A stretch of DNA of 64,000 bases from Sepioteuthis lessoniana. Taxonomy: Eukaryota > Mollusca > Cephalopoda > Myopsida > Loliginidae. Location of the stretch: positions 44,865,783 to 44,929,782 of the forward strand of contig OY757934.1 of the NCBI GenBank assembly GCA_963585895.1, read 5' to 3'. The stretch's first letter is position 1; every line of letters begins with the position of its first letter. Shown here piece by piece: positions 40,150-50,965 of this stretch. A program made the position numbers and the translations under genes. A model generated the notes under the pieces. The model ran no database searches. It saw only the letters and a list, made by a program, of their open reading frames with translations, and had not been told where the DNA came from.

Positions 40150-41640
40150 ACAGGAAATGATTTTACTATAAGAATTCATTGGAAATGATTTTACTATAAG
40201 AATTCATTGGAAATGATTTTACTATAAGAATGCATTTTAAAGGATTTTACTATCAGAATACAGTGAAAAGGATTTTACAATAAGAATGCATTGCAAATAA
40301 TTTTACTATAAGAATGGATTGTAAATGATTTTACTATAAGAATGCATTAGAAATGATTTTACTATAAGAATGCATTGCAAATGATTTTACTATAAGAATG
40401 CATTAGAAATGATTTTACTATGAGAATGCATTGGAAATTATTTTACTATAAGAATACATTGAAAAGGGTTTTACAATAAGAATGCATCGGAAATGATTTT
40501 ACTATAAGAATACATTGCAAATGATTTTACTATAAGAATGCATTGGAAATGATTTTACTATGAGAATGCATTGGAAATGATTTTACTATGAGAATGCATT
40601 GGAAATGATTTTACTATGAGAATGCATTGGAAATGATTTTACTATGAGAATGCATTAGAAATGATTTTACTATAAGAATGCATTAGAAATGATTTTACTA
40701 TGAGAATGCATTGGAAATAATTTTACTATGAGAATGCATTGGAAATGATTTTACAATAAGAATGCATTGGAAATGATTTTACAATACAAATGCATAAGAA
40801 ATGATTTTACTATAAGAATGCATTGGAAATGATTTTACTATAAGAATGCATTGGAAAGGATTTTACTATAAGAATGCATTGGAAAGGATTTTACTATAAG
40901 AATGCATAATAAATGATTTTACTATAAGAATGCATTGGAAAGGATTTTACTATAAGAATGCATTGGAAATGATTTTACTATAAGAATGCATTGGAAAGGA
41001 TTTTACTATAAGAATGCATAATAAATGATTTTACTATAAGAATGCATTGGAAATGATTTTACAATAAAAATTAATTGTAAATGATTTTACAATAAAAATG
41101 CATCGGAAATGATTTTACTGTAAGATTGCATTGTAAATTGTTTTACTATAACAATGCATCGGAAATGATTTCAGTATAACGATGAATCGGAAATGATTTT
41201 ACTATAAAAATATACTGGAAATAATTTTAGTATAAGAATGCATGGCAAATGATTTTACAAAAAGAATGCTTTGGAAATGATTTTACTATAAGAATACATT
41301 GGAAATGATTTTACAATAAAAGTGCATTGGAAATTATGTTACTCTAAAAAGCATTGAAAATGATTTTTCAATAAAAATCTATTGAATATCATTTTACTGT
41401 AGAAATACAGTTGAAATGATTTTCTAATAAGAAAGAATTGTAAATGATTTTCCAATAAGAATGCATTAGAAATGATTTTACACTAAGAATGCAAGAGAAA
41501 AGATTTTCCCGTAAAATGCATTGGAAAGGTTTTTGTGATAAAAATGCAGGCAAAAAATTATCCAAGATTTTTTCAAAACAATCAATTAAGCAATTCTATA
41601 AACCTAATGAATGCATTAGAAATAATTTTACGATAAGAAT
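40150..41640 (-). repeat. 28-bp minisatellite array 2, inverted relative to array 1
   Basis: About fifty units of ggaaatgattttactataag plus aatgcatt, the reverse complement of the unit at 16.4-17.5 kb. Units near 40,530-41,040 are the most uniform. Higher-order blocks are visible, for example a pattern with variant cataataaatg repeated at about 40,906 and 41,018. Both edges decay into AT-rich DNA. Confidence 0.95.
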
Positions 41641-42300
41641 GTCCTGAAAAGTAATTAAATGTAAACAATAATTTTAATACGATAATTCGTTAATTTTTCC
41701 TTGTAAACTTTTGAACTTTAAATTTTGTGCAATCAGCTTCGTATTGCATTAACATGGATTCCCACTGATAATTGTTAAAAGACCTTCTCGATCAGAGCTC
41801 CTTTTCCTTATAAGAGACATTTTCTTTTATATTTAAAACTTCTTCTGAATCCAATAAGTATTTATAGAGAACTTGGCAGCCCTCTATCAAACAATTTGGC
41901 GATCTATAAAAGCTTAAGAATGTCTTTCTAAGTATTAATATTTATATTTTTACTTTCTTATAGTCAATATTTTCCATGAAAAAATATCATATATATGAAA
42001 ATACTCCAACCGTTATCTTGGGCAACACAAAATATTTCTTTTATTTTTTTGTAATCGGAGAGAGATGCTTTAGAAACACAGACAGATACCAAATATCTTA
42101 TCAACATTCTTGAGACTTTGTCGTCATCTATTACGCAAAAATAAACTAAATTCTGAAATATAAGAAAACTGCTGCTGTGCATCAAACCGCATGACCATCT
42201 ACAGCTGACACACAAATATCCACTTCTCGGTTATTAAGATAGAAATTAATGAAATAGACATTTGATAAGTTGAACATGAATATGATGTCATTCAAATAGT
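41641..42300. other. AT-rich, one unassigned frame
   Basis: A minus-strand frame of 83 codons (41,964-42,215) reads like protein in part (NLVYFCVIDDDKVSRMLIRY) but I cannot assign it. Confidence 0.35.
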
Positions 42301-42304
42301 TTAC

Positions 42305-42480
42305 CCACCCAATCTGTAGGGCTTAGATTGTACCCGCAGCAGAGGGACAATATCTTTTCCAAAAGGGTTTCCTGCGTATGACACTGGACTGAATCTTATA
42401 GTGAGGCTCGAGTTTTGGAGATCTGGGGTGGATGGAGTTCCCCTTCATTGACCTTACTCTCAAGTCAACTCTTATATTGA
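42305..42480 (+). mobile_element. Element C head and central fragment
   Basis: Worn match from cacccaatctgtagggctta to the ccccttcattgac block. Confidence 0.55.
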
Positions 42481-42529
42481 TTGTTTTGATTGTATAATGT
42501 TCCACAAGAAATAATAAAACCCTCGTACA

Positions 42530-42785
42530 ACCGGCTCCTTAGCCTAGTGGGTAGAATGTTCTCTAATGGTCTGGGAGACCTGGGTTCAATCCCAGGACGT
42601 GTCTTACCAAAGACTTTAAAAATGCTACTTGATACCTCCTTGCTTAACACTCAGCAATATAAGGTACGTATTAAGGGTAAAGTGGAATAATCTAGGGAAA
42701 GGAGTAGCGCCCTCCCCTACACCTCGGTGTAGTAGCTATTGAAAATGGAAACTTCGGGTCGGCCTCGACTACGGTCACCAACAAC
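42530..42785 (+). mobile_element. SINE-3, full length
   Basis: Head ccggctccttagcctagtgg, B-box-like gggttcaatccca, end ggtcaccaacaacttac. It is among the best-kept copies. Confidence 0.9.
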
Positions 42786-42863
42786 TTACAATTGGTTTAG
42801 AAGAATATTTACTTTCTGTTGCTTTTTTTAAAATTACTAGATACGTATTCATTTACAGAGCAT

Positions 42864-42865
<2 letters not shown>

Positions 42866-42899
<34 letters not shown>
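42866..42899. repeat. (TA)n microsatellite
   Basis: Pure TA run at the start of a duplicated segment. Confidence 0.95.
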
Positions 42900-42901
<2 letters not shown>

Positions 42902-43185
42902 GAGAAGTTCAGGAATCACCTTCATCGTACGTTCATATTTACATTTCTAGGTGCTTTTATGAGAATTTTATTTTTCGCAAATGGTCCCATCGAATACTAA
43001 TAAGTTTTAAACATATCTATTTGACTGATAGATGGGACCCTACCAGATACTATCACTGTGGGTCAGCGTGGATATGAGAGTAAAGTCAATGAAGGGGTAC
43101 GCCACCCTTCCCAGATCCCCAGAACTGGAGCTTCATTACATTATAAACTGGGATGTCATACCCAGGACATCCCTTTTTGGAAATA
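42900..43185 (-). repeat. Direct duplicate A of a segment holding an element C head
   Basis: Very close match to 44,817-45,095, including non-repetitive parts such as gaatcaccttcatcgtacgt. It contains an element C head on the minus strand (43,020-43,185). Confidence 0.85.
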
Positions 43186-43189
43186 CATA

Positions 43190-43460
43190 TATATATATAT
43201 ACCAACCTCTCCACACAAGCAGTGTGTAACGTAAGGTCACTTTTAAGTAGAGTTTGAATTAAGAGTTTTCTTTGATCAGTTGCTGTACCATGGTTAAAGA
43301 GCTCAGTCTGCTCTATTATTTACTCATAGCTAGATCACGAATAGCTAGATTCACACCTTTTCCAAGAGTATAAGTGATTCGTTATATGCAAATAGCCAGG
43401 ATTTGAACTCAGGTCACCGTGTTCATTTTTTAGAACGCAACCATTACCCCATGAATAATT
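43190..43460 (-). mobile_element. SINE-1, worn, joined to (TA)n
   Basis: Minus-strand copy. Its 3' end (plus strand accaacctctccacacaagc) starts directly from a TA run. Confidence 0.7.
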
Positions 43461-43524
43461 GAGCACTCTGGTAACCGGTAAGGTATAAATGTAAACAAAC
43501 GAACGCTACTACTTAATACTTTAT

Positions 43525-43677
43525 AATTCCCTAGCTGACGTGGTACGCTTGTTCGCCGTGCGGTCTGATATTAAGTCTAACGTAAAGTTTGGCGGGTTTC
43601 GATCCCAGCTTCAAGCGTCCTACGTGTCTAGCCATACTGACGAGTTGTGATACAACGAAACAGTCTGTCTGTGGATG

Positions 43678-43727
<50 letters not shown>

Positions 43728-43915
43728 GGGGTGAGTGTAAAATAGATAGTATTCCCATTCGATCCGACCGTGTGCAAAAAAAAAAAAATTAAAAAATTCG
43801 TAGGTAGTAACTAAACAAATATGTAAACATGAACGTATAATCAACACAATTCCCTAACCTCTCGGCATAAAATAACTCTAGACGTGTTGACATGCCGTTA
43901 AAATCAATTAATCCA
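43525..43915 (+). mobile_element. SINE-5 with internal (TA)n
   Basis: The tRNA-like head has a B-box-like gggtttcgatccc near 43,590, and then comes a conserved block cgaaacagtctgtctgtgga. A long (TA)n follows (43,681-43,723), and the end is gttgacatgccgttaaaatc plus aatc repeats. The block recurs at 58,880 and the end at 52,470 and 54,620, so this is a family. Confidence 0.65.
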
Positions 43916-44189
43916 TCAAATAATGTCTGAGAGCTATCTCTAGAACCAAGGGAACGGTGACCAACTGATCAACAATAACAATGAATACAACGTCTTACGA
44001 TCAATTCATGCTGAAAGTACTAGTTCCAGTCAGATTCATCGAGTCAAGCAACGACGTGCTTGTATAAAACTGAAATAGGTTACCAAGTAACAATTGGTGC
44101 TGTAGCAAACCCAAGAATGTATTCCAGACTAAACAATGCCTTAAAAATCAAATCTAGTTCTAGATATAATGTATTTATAAATATCTATA

Positions 44190-44705
44190 AGAAGTGGTTA
44201 GTGTAACGGCTATCGTCGTAAGAAATGAAATAGGTTATCTGAGTTCAAATCCTGAACAAGACGGGGTGTCCTCGTGGTATTATGGTTAAAGCAATGGACT
44301 GCGGAATTGTAGTAAGTTCGTACTCTAGTTGTGCTATTGCGTTCACTTTCGGGCAAATACCCTTGGGAAAGGTATGAACACCCCCCTTATCCTCCCAACT
44401 ATAGGTTAAATAGTACCACTACTGTTCTTCTAGGAGAATAGCTTTGGCATTAAATAACCTACAAAGGTTGATATGCCATTAAACAAAGAAACCAAACCAA
44501 ACCTGAACAAGAGAGTTTGATTTTCCCTTCGAACTAATGACATTTTGAAAGGCCAACCCCCGTCACCATCCTATGGGTCAATATTTTTTAGCCTTGGTTT
44601 GCCAACCAGTGTACGTGAAAGAATGATCTCTGCTTAAAAAAACAATTGTCCTTGTGTCACATCCTACCCGTGGCAGAAGAGTTTGCAAAATACACACTGC
44701 CCAAA
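44190..44705 (+). mobile_element. SINE-1, interrupted by SINE-2
   Basis: The head is at 44,190-44,261 (B-box-like gagttcaaatcctg). The rest resumes at about 44,512 and runs to gaagagtttgcaaaata. Confidence 0.85.
44262..44501 (+). mobile_element. SINE-2, complete, inside SINE-1
   Basis: 240 bp from ggggtgtcctcgtggtatta to the aaccaaacc tail. The 11-bp repeat cctgaacaaga flanks it (44,251-44,261 and 44,502-44,512). It is the best reference copy of SINE-2 in the window. Confidence 0.95.
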
Positions 44706-44816
44706 ACTATTTTGATTCATTCGTCACAGTCAAGATTAGGGTGACATTTTCATTACTCGATTGGCTCTAATATCAGCCAAAGGCAAATGATTAATTGTCT
44801 CGAGTTATTTTATATC

Positions 44817-45095
44817 AAGAAGTTTGGGAATCACCTTCATCGTACGTTCATATTTACATTTTTTTGGTGTTTTTTTAAGGATTTTATTTTTTCGCAAATG
44901 GTCCTATCGAATACTAATAAGTTTTAAACATATCTATTTGACTGATGGATGGGACCCTACCAGATACTATCACTGTGGGTCAGCGTGGATATGAGAGTAA
45001 AGTCAATGAAGGGGTACGCCACCCTTCCCAGATCCCCAGAAGTGGTGCTTCATTACAAGATAAACTGTGATGTCTTACCCAGGACACCCCTCTTT
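44817..45095 (-). repeat. Direct duplicate B of a segment holding an element C head
   Basis: Partner of 42,900-43,185, about 1.9 kb away in the same orientation. The element C head on the minus strand is at 44,935-45,095. Confidence 0.85.
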
Positions 45096-45160
45096 GGAAA
45101 GATGTCGAACCCCTATGTAGGGAATTCATTCAGCGTATTCTTAAACCCTCTGACAAAACG

Positions 45161-45401
45161 GGGGTATCATCGTAGTGTAATGGTTAAAGCACTGGCGTGT
45201 AGAATCGTAGTAAACGAGTTTGAACTCTAGTCGTGCTATTACGTCCCCTTTCAGACAAATACGCTTGTGAAATGTATGAAACCCCTTATCCTCCAAGATA
45301 TGGATTAACTAGTACCACTACTCTTCTTCTATAAGTATGGATTTGACATTAATTAACCCGAGAAGGTTGATATGCCATTTAACCAAATCAAACCAACCCA
45401 A
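45161..45401 (+). mobile_element. SINE-2, complete, with 12-bp target-site duplication
   Basis: Head gggggtatcatcgtagtgta, tail gttgatatgccatttaacc and aaaccaaccc. The repeat tctgacaaaacg lies at 45,149-45,160 and 45,402-45,413. Confidence 0.95.
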
Positions 45402-45675
45402 TCTGACAAAACGTACAACAGACTGGTTTCTATATCCTTGTCTAAGCAACCATTCCAAAAATTTAAAAATAATCTTGTGTCACTGTTGTATATTGTCCTA
45501 GTATCGGAAGAATCGTTTCGGCCATGTTTGACAGGTTGTGATAAAAAGGCGGAAGTGGGTATTCCACCATATTGGGTACAACTGGATAACGTTGTTGTTG
45601 TTATTCACGAGTATTTGCGAAAGCAAATTGAATAGTCATATCCTGGCCATGGCAGTGAGGTTGGTTAAAAATAGG
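45402..45675 (+). mobile_element. SINE-1 relic with an unidentified 150-bp insert
   Basis: SINE-1 3' landmarks (acagactggtttct, cttgtgtcac, then catatcctggccatggcagt) are split by about 150 bases at 45,484-45,633 that match nothing else here and include GIPPYWVQLDNVVVVIHEYL in one frame. Confidence 0.5.
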
Positions 45676-46147
45676 TACATTTCACTTACTCGCGGAAGTT
45701 TGTTCAACGGCCATATTTTCAGAAGTCAGTTGGTCGCAATGTTAACTTAAGTTAAAGTGCAATTGATGCAAAACCAAAAAAAAAAAAAAAAAAAAAAATA
45801 TACGTGCTATGATCAAATTGATATAGAAACATTTTGGAAACACTTAAAAGAGAAAGTTTTTTTCTAACAATTTTATCTCTTTGTATTCTTGTATTTGTTT
45901 TGTTTTTTGTTTTGTTTTGTTTTTTGCAAAAGGACAAGCTTCGTTTGTGAGATAGATATAAATGTATTTATTTCGTGAGATTGAATAGTGAATACTTTTA
46001 AAAAAATCGAAAAAATTAATGTTGAGCTCATGAGAGGAGTTGAAATTTTCCGTAGAGACGCCATTTGTATTTGACATGACATTCTCAATAGCTTTAAAGA
46101 TAGCTGATATCTACACTCATGAAACTTTTCAACCTCTAGTTTCCACA
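45676..46147. other. No recognisable feature; poly-A run
   Basis: An A run lies at 45,776-45,799 and ttttg repeats at 45,896-45,925. No element end could be assigned. Confidence 0.5.
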
Positions 46148-46405
46148 CCGGACATTGGCCTAGCGGTTAGAGTGTTCGCCAATGGCCCGGGAGACTTGGG
46201 TTCAATCCCAGGTCGAGTCATACCAAAGACTCAAAAAATGGTACTTGATGCCTCCTTGCTTAACACTCAGCATTATAAGGTACGGATCAAGGGTAAAGTA
46301 GAGCAATCCAGGGAAGGAGTAGCGCCCTCCCGTACACCTTGGTGTAGTAGCTATCGAAAAGGGAGCCTTCGGGTTACCCTCGACTATGGTCACCAACTTT
46401 ACTTA
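46148..46405 (+). mobile_element. SINE-3, full length
   Basis: Head ccggacattggcctagcggt, B-box-like gggttcaatccca, end caactttacttactt. Well kept. Confidence 0.95.
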
Positions 46406-46479
46406 CTTATATACACTGTAGGGGTGGTTAATTGGTTTGCGAGACCCGAGTGCTTACAATCGCACTGCAGTTGGCTCTT

Positions 46480-46507
<28 letters not shown>
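46480..46507. repeat. (CA)n microsatellite
   Basis: A CA run of about 26 bases. Confidence 0.95.
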
Positions 46508-46511
<4 letters not shown>

Positions 46512-46519
46512 TCACTCTA

Positions 46520-46925
46520 TAAATAAAGTGAATTTTGCCTGAGGAGTTGGCAAACGGAAGCACTGTTTACAGTTCAACCTTTTTCAATAAAATCAATAGT
46601 GATCGGTCTTTTCATCTCCCAGAAAACTGTCAGCATGATCTTCTTTACTGACTATGCGCTTGGAACTTTTTCTTTACCAGAGAGTCATCGACTATTTTTT
46701 TTGACTCAGACTCCTGGTGACAAACTCTGGTCTTGACCATTTGTTAACATTTTATGTCTAAAACACGCTTCTTCGTACATGTCACACGTTCTTTTTTAAA
46801 TTTTACATGATTCGAGCTTTTCAGCAAGCAAAAAATTGATGTCGAAATTCTGTTCAAGACTGGAGCACACTGATTTGATTCAAAATTTCGAATACTCTCA
46901 AAACAAATACATTTGGGGAGATTTA
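46520..46925 (-). mobile_element. Mariner transposase relic, same lineage as 17.7 kb
   Basis: The minus strand holds a catalytic-domain piece, VFWEMKRPITIDFIEKG, at about 46,560-46,640, and a worn helix-turn-helix region at 46,760-46,890 with the block ending in tgttcaagactggagcac. More of the middle remains than in the 17.7-kb copy, so the deletions differ. Confidence 0.6.
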
Positions 46926-47044
46926 AATAATCTTTACTATATTACAATTATGAACAAAACGGAGTTTATATTTATGGAGAAAATTATGGAAAAAATGTAT
47001 TTTGCTTTTTGCAAAAACCTTCACCTTACTGACTGAATAACTCT

Positions 47045-47048
<4 letters not shown>

Positions 47049-47092
<44 letters not shown>
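47049..47092. repeat. (TA)n microsatellite
   Basis: Pure TA run. Confidence 0.95.
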
Positions 47093-47095
<3 letters not shown>

Positions 47096-47116
47096 TTCCC
47101 ATAGAATATACTCTAC

Positions 47117-47840
47117 TCATCATCATCCTCATCATCAAGGAATGCGGATAGAATGGATACTTGACTCTCTCTTTCTATCCGACCCTGTTGGGTATCGGTC
47201 TTAACATGTTAAGACAATACCCAGGGATCGTACTGAGCTTATGAACGTAACTCTTTGCTAGTCGGACAACTCTAGTGTGTCTATGGGTAGGAGTTCATCA
47301 GAGAATGTCACTAATGAGCTCGTCCTTGCTTCACAAGCAGTGCTCTATATGTTTTGCGCGTATGGCTGCTTTTTTCTGGAATGCTGACTTCAGAATTGTT
47401 GTGCAACTGTACAGTAGTTCTGACACAGTTTCAGCTTGGAGGAATTCCCGTTTATATTTAATCAGAGAGATCAGATTTCCATACGATCGATAAGTTTGTC
47501 AATATCCATATTTACCAACCCCTCCACTCGGGCAGGATATGACACAAGGTCAATTTTTAAGCGGAGTTTAACAGGTTTGAATTCAGAGTTTTCTTTCTCC
47601 AAGAAATCAGTCTGTCCTACTATTTACTCATCGCTGGAGGGAGAATAACTGGATTCATACCTTTCCCAAGGGTATTAGTGCTATGTGAAATGCAATTAGC
47701 CTGGTCCAGGATTTGAACTCGTGTTGCCGTGTCCATTTCCTACGACGATAACCATTACACCACGAGCAATTCCAAGTTTGTCAATATCAGTTCATGCCTT
47801 TCCTCAGCGTATATTGACATCATTCTTAGTTTGGTTAGGC
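47117..47840 (-). mobile_element. RTE-B 3' end, split by SINE-1
   Basis: The (ATC)n tail is at 47,117-47,140. Then come terminal RTE-B landmarks on the plus strand (aatgagctcgtccttgcttc, tcagatttccatacgatcga). The upstream continuation is at 47,789-47,840 (gttcatgcctttcctcagc) after the SINE. About 110 unrelated bases lie at 47,165-47,275. Confidence 0.75.
47507..47773 (-). mobile_element. SINE-1 with 15-bp target-site duplication, inside RTE-B
   Basis: Complete minus-strand SINE-1 with a small central deletion. The repeat aagtttgtcaatatc flanks it at 47,492-47,506 and 47,774-47,788. Confidence 0.95.
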
Positions 47841-47905
47841 TTCTTTTCTTAATAGCATATCAATCTTGGTGGGTTATTTTAGTGATACTATAATAGAGAT
47901 ACTAT
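47835..47905 (-). mobile_element. SINE-2 tail fragment
   Basis: The plus strand shows the tail tttggttaggcttctttt and catatcaatcttggtgggtt only. Confidence 0.55.
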
Positions 47906-48002
47906 ATAATTCATAGCTGGGGAGGGGGCGATAAAGGGGGGGGCGATAAATATTCTACAGTCAATGAAGGAAGGAAGAGGCCATAATACTTATTAAAAAT
48001 AT

Positions 48003-48770
48003 ATCATCATCATCATGTCTTACCGCTTGCACGGATTCTTCTGACTCTTTCACTCACCATCCGTCTCTGTCATTCATCACTTCCAACAGGTCTTCTAGAC
48101 TACATCCTGTGTCTGTACAGAGCTGTTGTAGATAAGTTCTCGTTGGTCGTCCAACATTTGCTCGTCCGTGTGAAGGGGTCCATAGGAGAACGTCGCTTAT
48201 GAATTCGTTCTTGTTCCTCCGGCAGTGTCCCGCATGTTTTGTTCGTCTAATTTGAAACATTTTTGAGATGGGAGGTTGGTTGCCGTACAGCTGCTGTTTT
48301 GTGGGATGTTGCTTCCCAGATTTATTCAATATAGATCATAGCACTCTTGTAAGCCTTTTTTCTATAGACTTAGTCAGTGCCCACGTGGTGCATCCATGGG
48401 CACAACCGCTGTTTGGAAAAAATTTGCGTTTTATTGTATCTGATAGATCTGACTTTCATATTACCGATAACCTATCAATTGCTGTCCATGCCTTTGCTGG
48501 TCGTGTAGTGATGACATTTTCCGTAAATGAGAAGCTGCTTTCGGACACGACCGCTTCTTGGAAAAAAATTGTTTTATTTTATCGGATAGGTCTGACTTCC
48601 ATATTACCGATAACCTATCAATTGCTGTCCATGCCTTTGCTGGTCGTGACATTTTCCGTAGATGAGACGCTGCTTCCGAGGCAGGTTACCTTGTCAACAA
48701 GTTTCAGAGAACCACCATTTTGTGTGGAGATAAAAGCTCAAGTGAACGCAGACAAAACGGAGTACATGGG
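48003..48770 (-). mobile_element. RTE-B 3' end with internal tandem duplication
   Basis: The (ATC)n tail is at 48,003-48,014. The minus-strand frame at 48,054-48,329 reads QHPTKQQLYGNQPPISKMFQ, RRTKHAGHCRRNKNEFISDV and EDLLEVMNDRD. Upstream, a segment starting cacaaccgctgtttggaaa (48,401) is repeated at 48,546 with a period of 145 bp. The element is truncated at a (TA)n tract at 48,773. Confidence 0.85.

Positions 48771-48772
<2 letters not shown>

Positions 48773-48822
<50 letters not shown>
48773..48822. repeat. (TA)n microsatellite
   Basis: A TA run of about 48 bases. Confidence 0.95.
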
Positions 48823-49139
48823 TCTTTATTATCACGAAAGGGTCGAAACGGCTACAAGTGAGAAGGAGAGACAACGAGAGACTAAAACTTATGGACGACT
48901 GCTACGGTTGACATCATATCTTCTTAACTCACATTGCGATTCTATATTCAGAGCCCCCACTGTTTCTCAGCCGTTGACTGTTCTCCAAACCTGATCGAAT
49001 CTCTGCCCAATTTGTGTGCGATTGTCTTATCCTTATATTATATTCTCAACGCCTACGCATTTTCTTCAGGTTCTCAATTCACATGTTTTATTTCCGCATT
49101 CCCCTTGTTTACACTGATGGAATATCCTGTTTAGAAATC

Positions 49140-49320
49140 CACTACTAACATGCCGTCAAAGGTCAATATGTAACAATACCTTTCCTAAGGTTATTAGTTC
49201 AAAAGGGAAAGTAATAGCGTGATTGGAGTTCGAACTCACTACTATGTGGTAGTCCAGCACATTAGCCACTTCGTCACGGGAACTTCTCACCACTACGCCA
49301 CGGGGAATATCCCTATCAAA
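49140..49320 (-). mobile_element. SINE-2 relic
   Basis: Central block ctttcctaaggttattagtt and head remnants (gttcgaactcacta, ttagccacttcgtcac). The head end is partly repeated (ccactacgccacggggaa). Confidence 0.6.
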
Positions 49321-50378
49321 CTTTCGATTGCGGCATTAGATGTAATCTACATTTTTTACATACGGTTAAGAAGATAGATTTACTCGGATAAAACACTGCG
49401 CTCAGAGATAACAGTATTTAGGAGATGAACTGATTGCATCATGTGCTAACTTCATTTAAGCAGCCATTTCTTCGTGTTGAGTTAATTATATAATTTCTCC
49501 AAAAAGGAAAGTTGTCTTATTTTACGTGTATGAGGCGAATCCATGTTCCCAATAAGTCGGCAAAAAATGGCGTTTAAATAAAAAAAAATAATGAAACTGG
49601 TGGTGTATATCAATAAAATCAAAGAAGCTCAAGTTGTAATTTAATGGCTGAAGGATTTCGTTTTATATATCCTGCCTTTGAGTTTAGTTAGGCTGAGAAC
49701 CATTCGCTTAGCACATGGATTAGTTAGGTGCAACATGAGCGCAGGTGTTCACGCGCACGCACATGTAGGATGTGTCATTCAGATATGTCAAAATAAAAAT
49801 TCCAGATAGAAAATTGTGACCGGGGGGGGGGTGAATGACGTCAAGCACCGGAAGCGTACACGGAGTATTTTGGGAGATTTGAGAAAAGTCAGTGAGTTGA
49901 GTCCTGCCTCGGAAGAAGACGGTTGACTTTCCTTAGCTCACCGTGGCCTTGTGTCGGGTGCGCACGTGGTTTGGGGCAGATTGAAAAGTCAGTTGTATCT
50001 CTCTCCTTATGTCGAAAAACCTTTAAACTCAAAGGTAATAAGAAGTTTTGTACCTGAACTAATAAGTCGTAAGTGTTTTTCATGTTTCGGGATTCTTATG
50101 TTATCTATGTATATATGTTATACATGAACATTTTATGAACATTATATGTACGCTTCACATATCCGTATCATGGGTATGTTACAAAGTTAGTAATTTTTTT
50201 CAAACTGTTAAAATTCTGGATCTGCCTTTTATTTCAATCTTTTAACAAGAATATCTCATAAAAGCTTAATTAGATTTTGTGCGTAAATAGTTTTTGCCTA
50301 TAAATAGAGTTTGGATTTAAAATAGTTCAAATACAATGAGTCAAACAGATGAGTACATCTTTCTGAAGGAACTTGTTC
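49321..50378. other. No recognisable feature
   Basis: Mixed composition. A G run lies near 49,823. No domain or repeat family recognised. Confidence 0.5.
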
Positions 50379-50480
50379 TATCTCTCTCTCTCTCTCTCTG
50401 TCTTTCTCTTTCTTACACACACACACGCGCGTGTGCGCGCACACACACACGCACACACACACACACATATATATATATAT
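50379..50480. repeat. (TC)n, (CA)n/(CG) and (TA)n microsatellites
   Basis: Three adjacent dinucleotide tracts lead into a SINE-1 head. Confidence 0.9.
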
Positions 50481-50488
50481 TCTAACAA

Positions 50489-50744
50489 AAGGGGCGCTCG
50501 CAGTGTAATGGTTATCGTCATGAAAAATGGACATGGTAACTCGAGTTCAATTCTTGGACTTGGTTGTTTGCATTTCTAACAATGCTAATACACTTTGGAA
50601 AAGTATGTATCCAACTATATTCTCTTAAGCAATGAGCAAATTGTTGGGCAGACTGAGGTCTTTAATATTGGGAGAACAACTGGTCAAGATGAAGTAAAAC
50701 AGTTAAATTTGTTTTGCATCCTGTTCATGTGGAGAAGTCGGGTA
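50489..50744 (+). mobile_element. SINE-1, worn, joined to (TA)n
   Basis: Head ggggcgctcgcagtgtaatg, B-box-like cgagttcaattctt, end gagaagtcgggtatata, with a TA run continuing from its 3' end. Confidence 0.75.
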
Positions 50745-50761
50745 TATATATATATATATAT

Positions 50762-50965
50762 ATACTGACTGAGAATAAAATTGCAGCACATTGTGTGTGT
50801 GACACAAAAATGCAACTGAAGGAGAAGCTTCAGTTCTGAAGATCTGGAGATTGTGGAGTACCTCTTCATTGCCATTACTCCCAGGTCCACTATGACATAG
50901 TTTAGTAGTATTTTTCGGGTCTCTGAGTCAAAGAGATCCGTTTAAAAATTATTGATATTCGATAG
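50762..50965 (+). mobile_element. Element C central fragment
   Basis: Matches gacacaaaaatgcaactgaa and the ctcccaggtccactatgac block. Head and tail are missing. Confidence 0.5.

Noticed and set aside
44262..44340. Functional tRNA genes at SINE heads
   Set aside because: The heads have A- and B-box-like words but no complete cloverleaf with paired acceptor stem, and all are joined to SINE bodies.
46040..46522. 160-codon plus frame as a gene
   Set aside because: Most of it is the SINE-3 at 46,148-46,405 plus a CA microsatellite.
48268..48861. 197-codon plus frame as a gene
   Set aside because: It is the antisense of an RTE-B fragment and ends in a TA tract.
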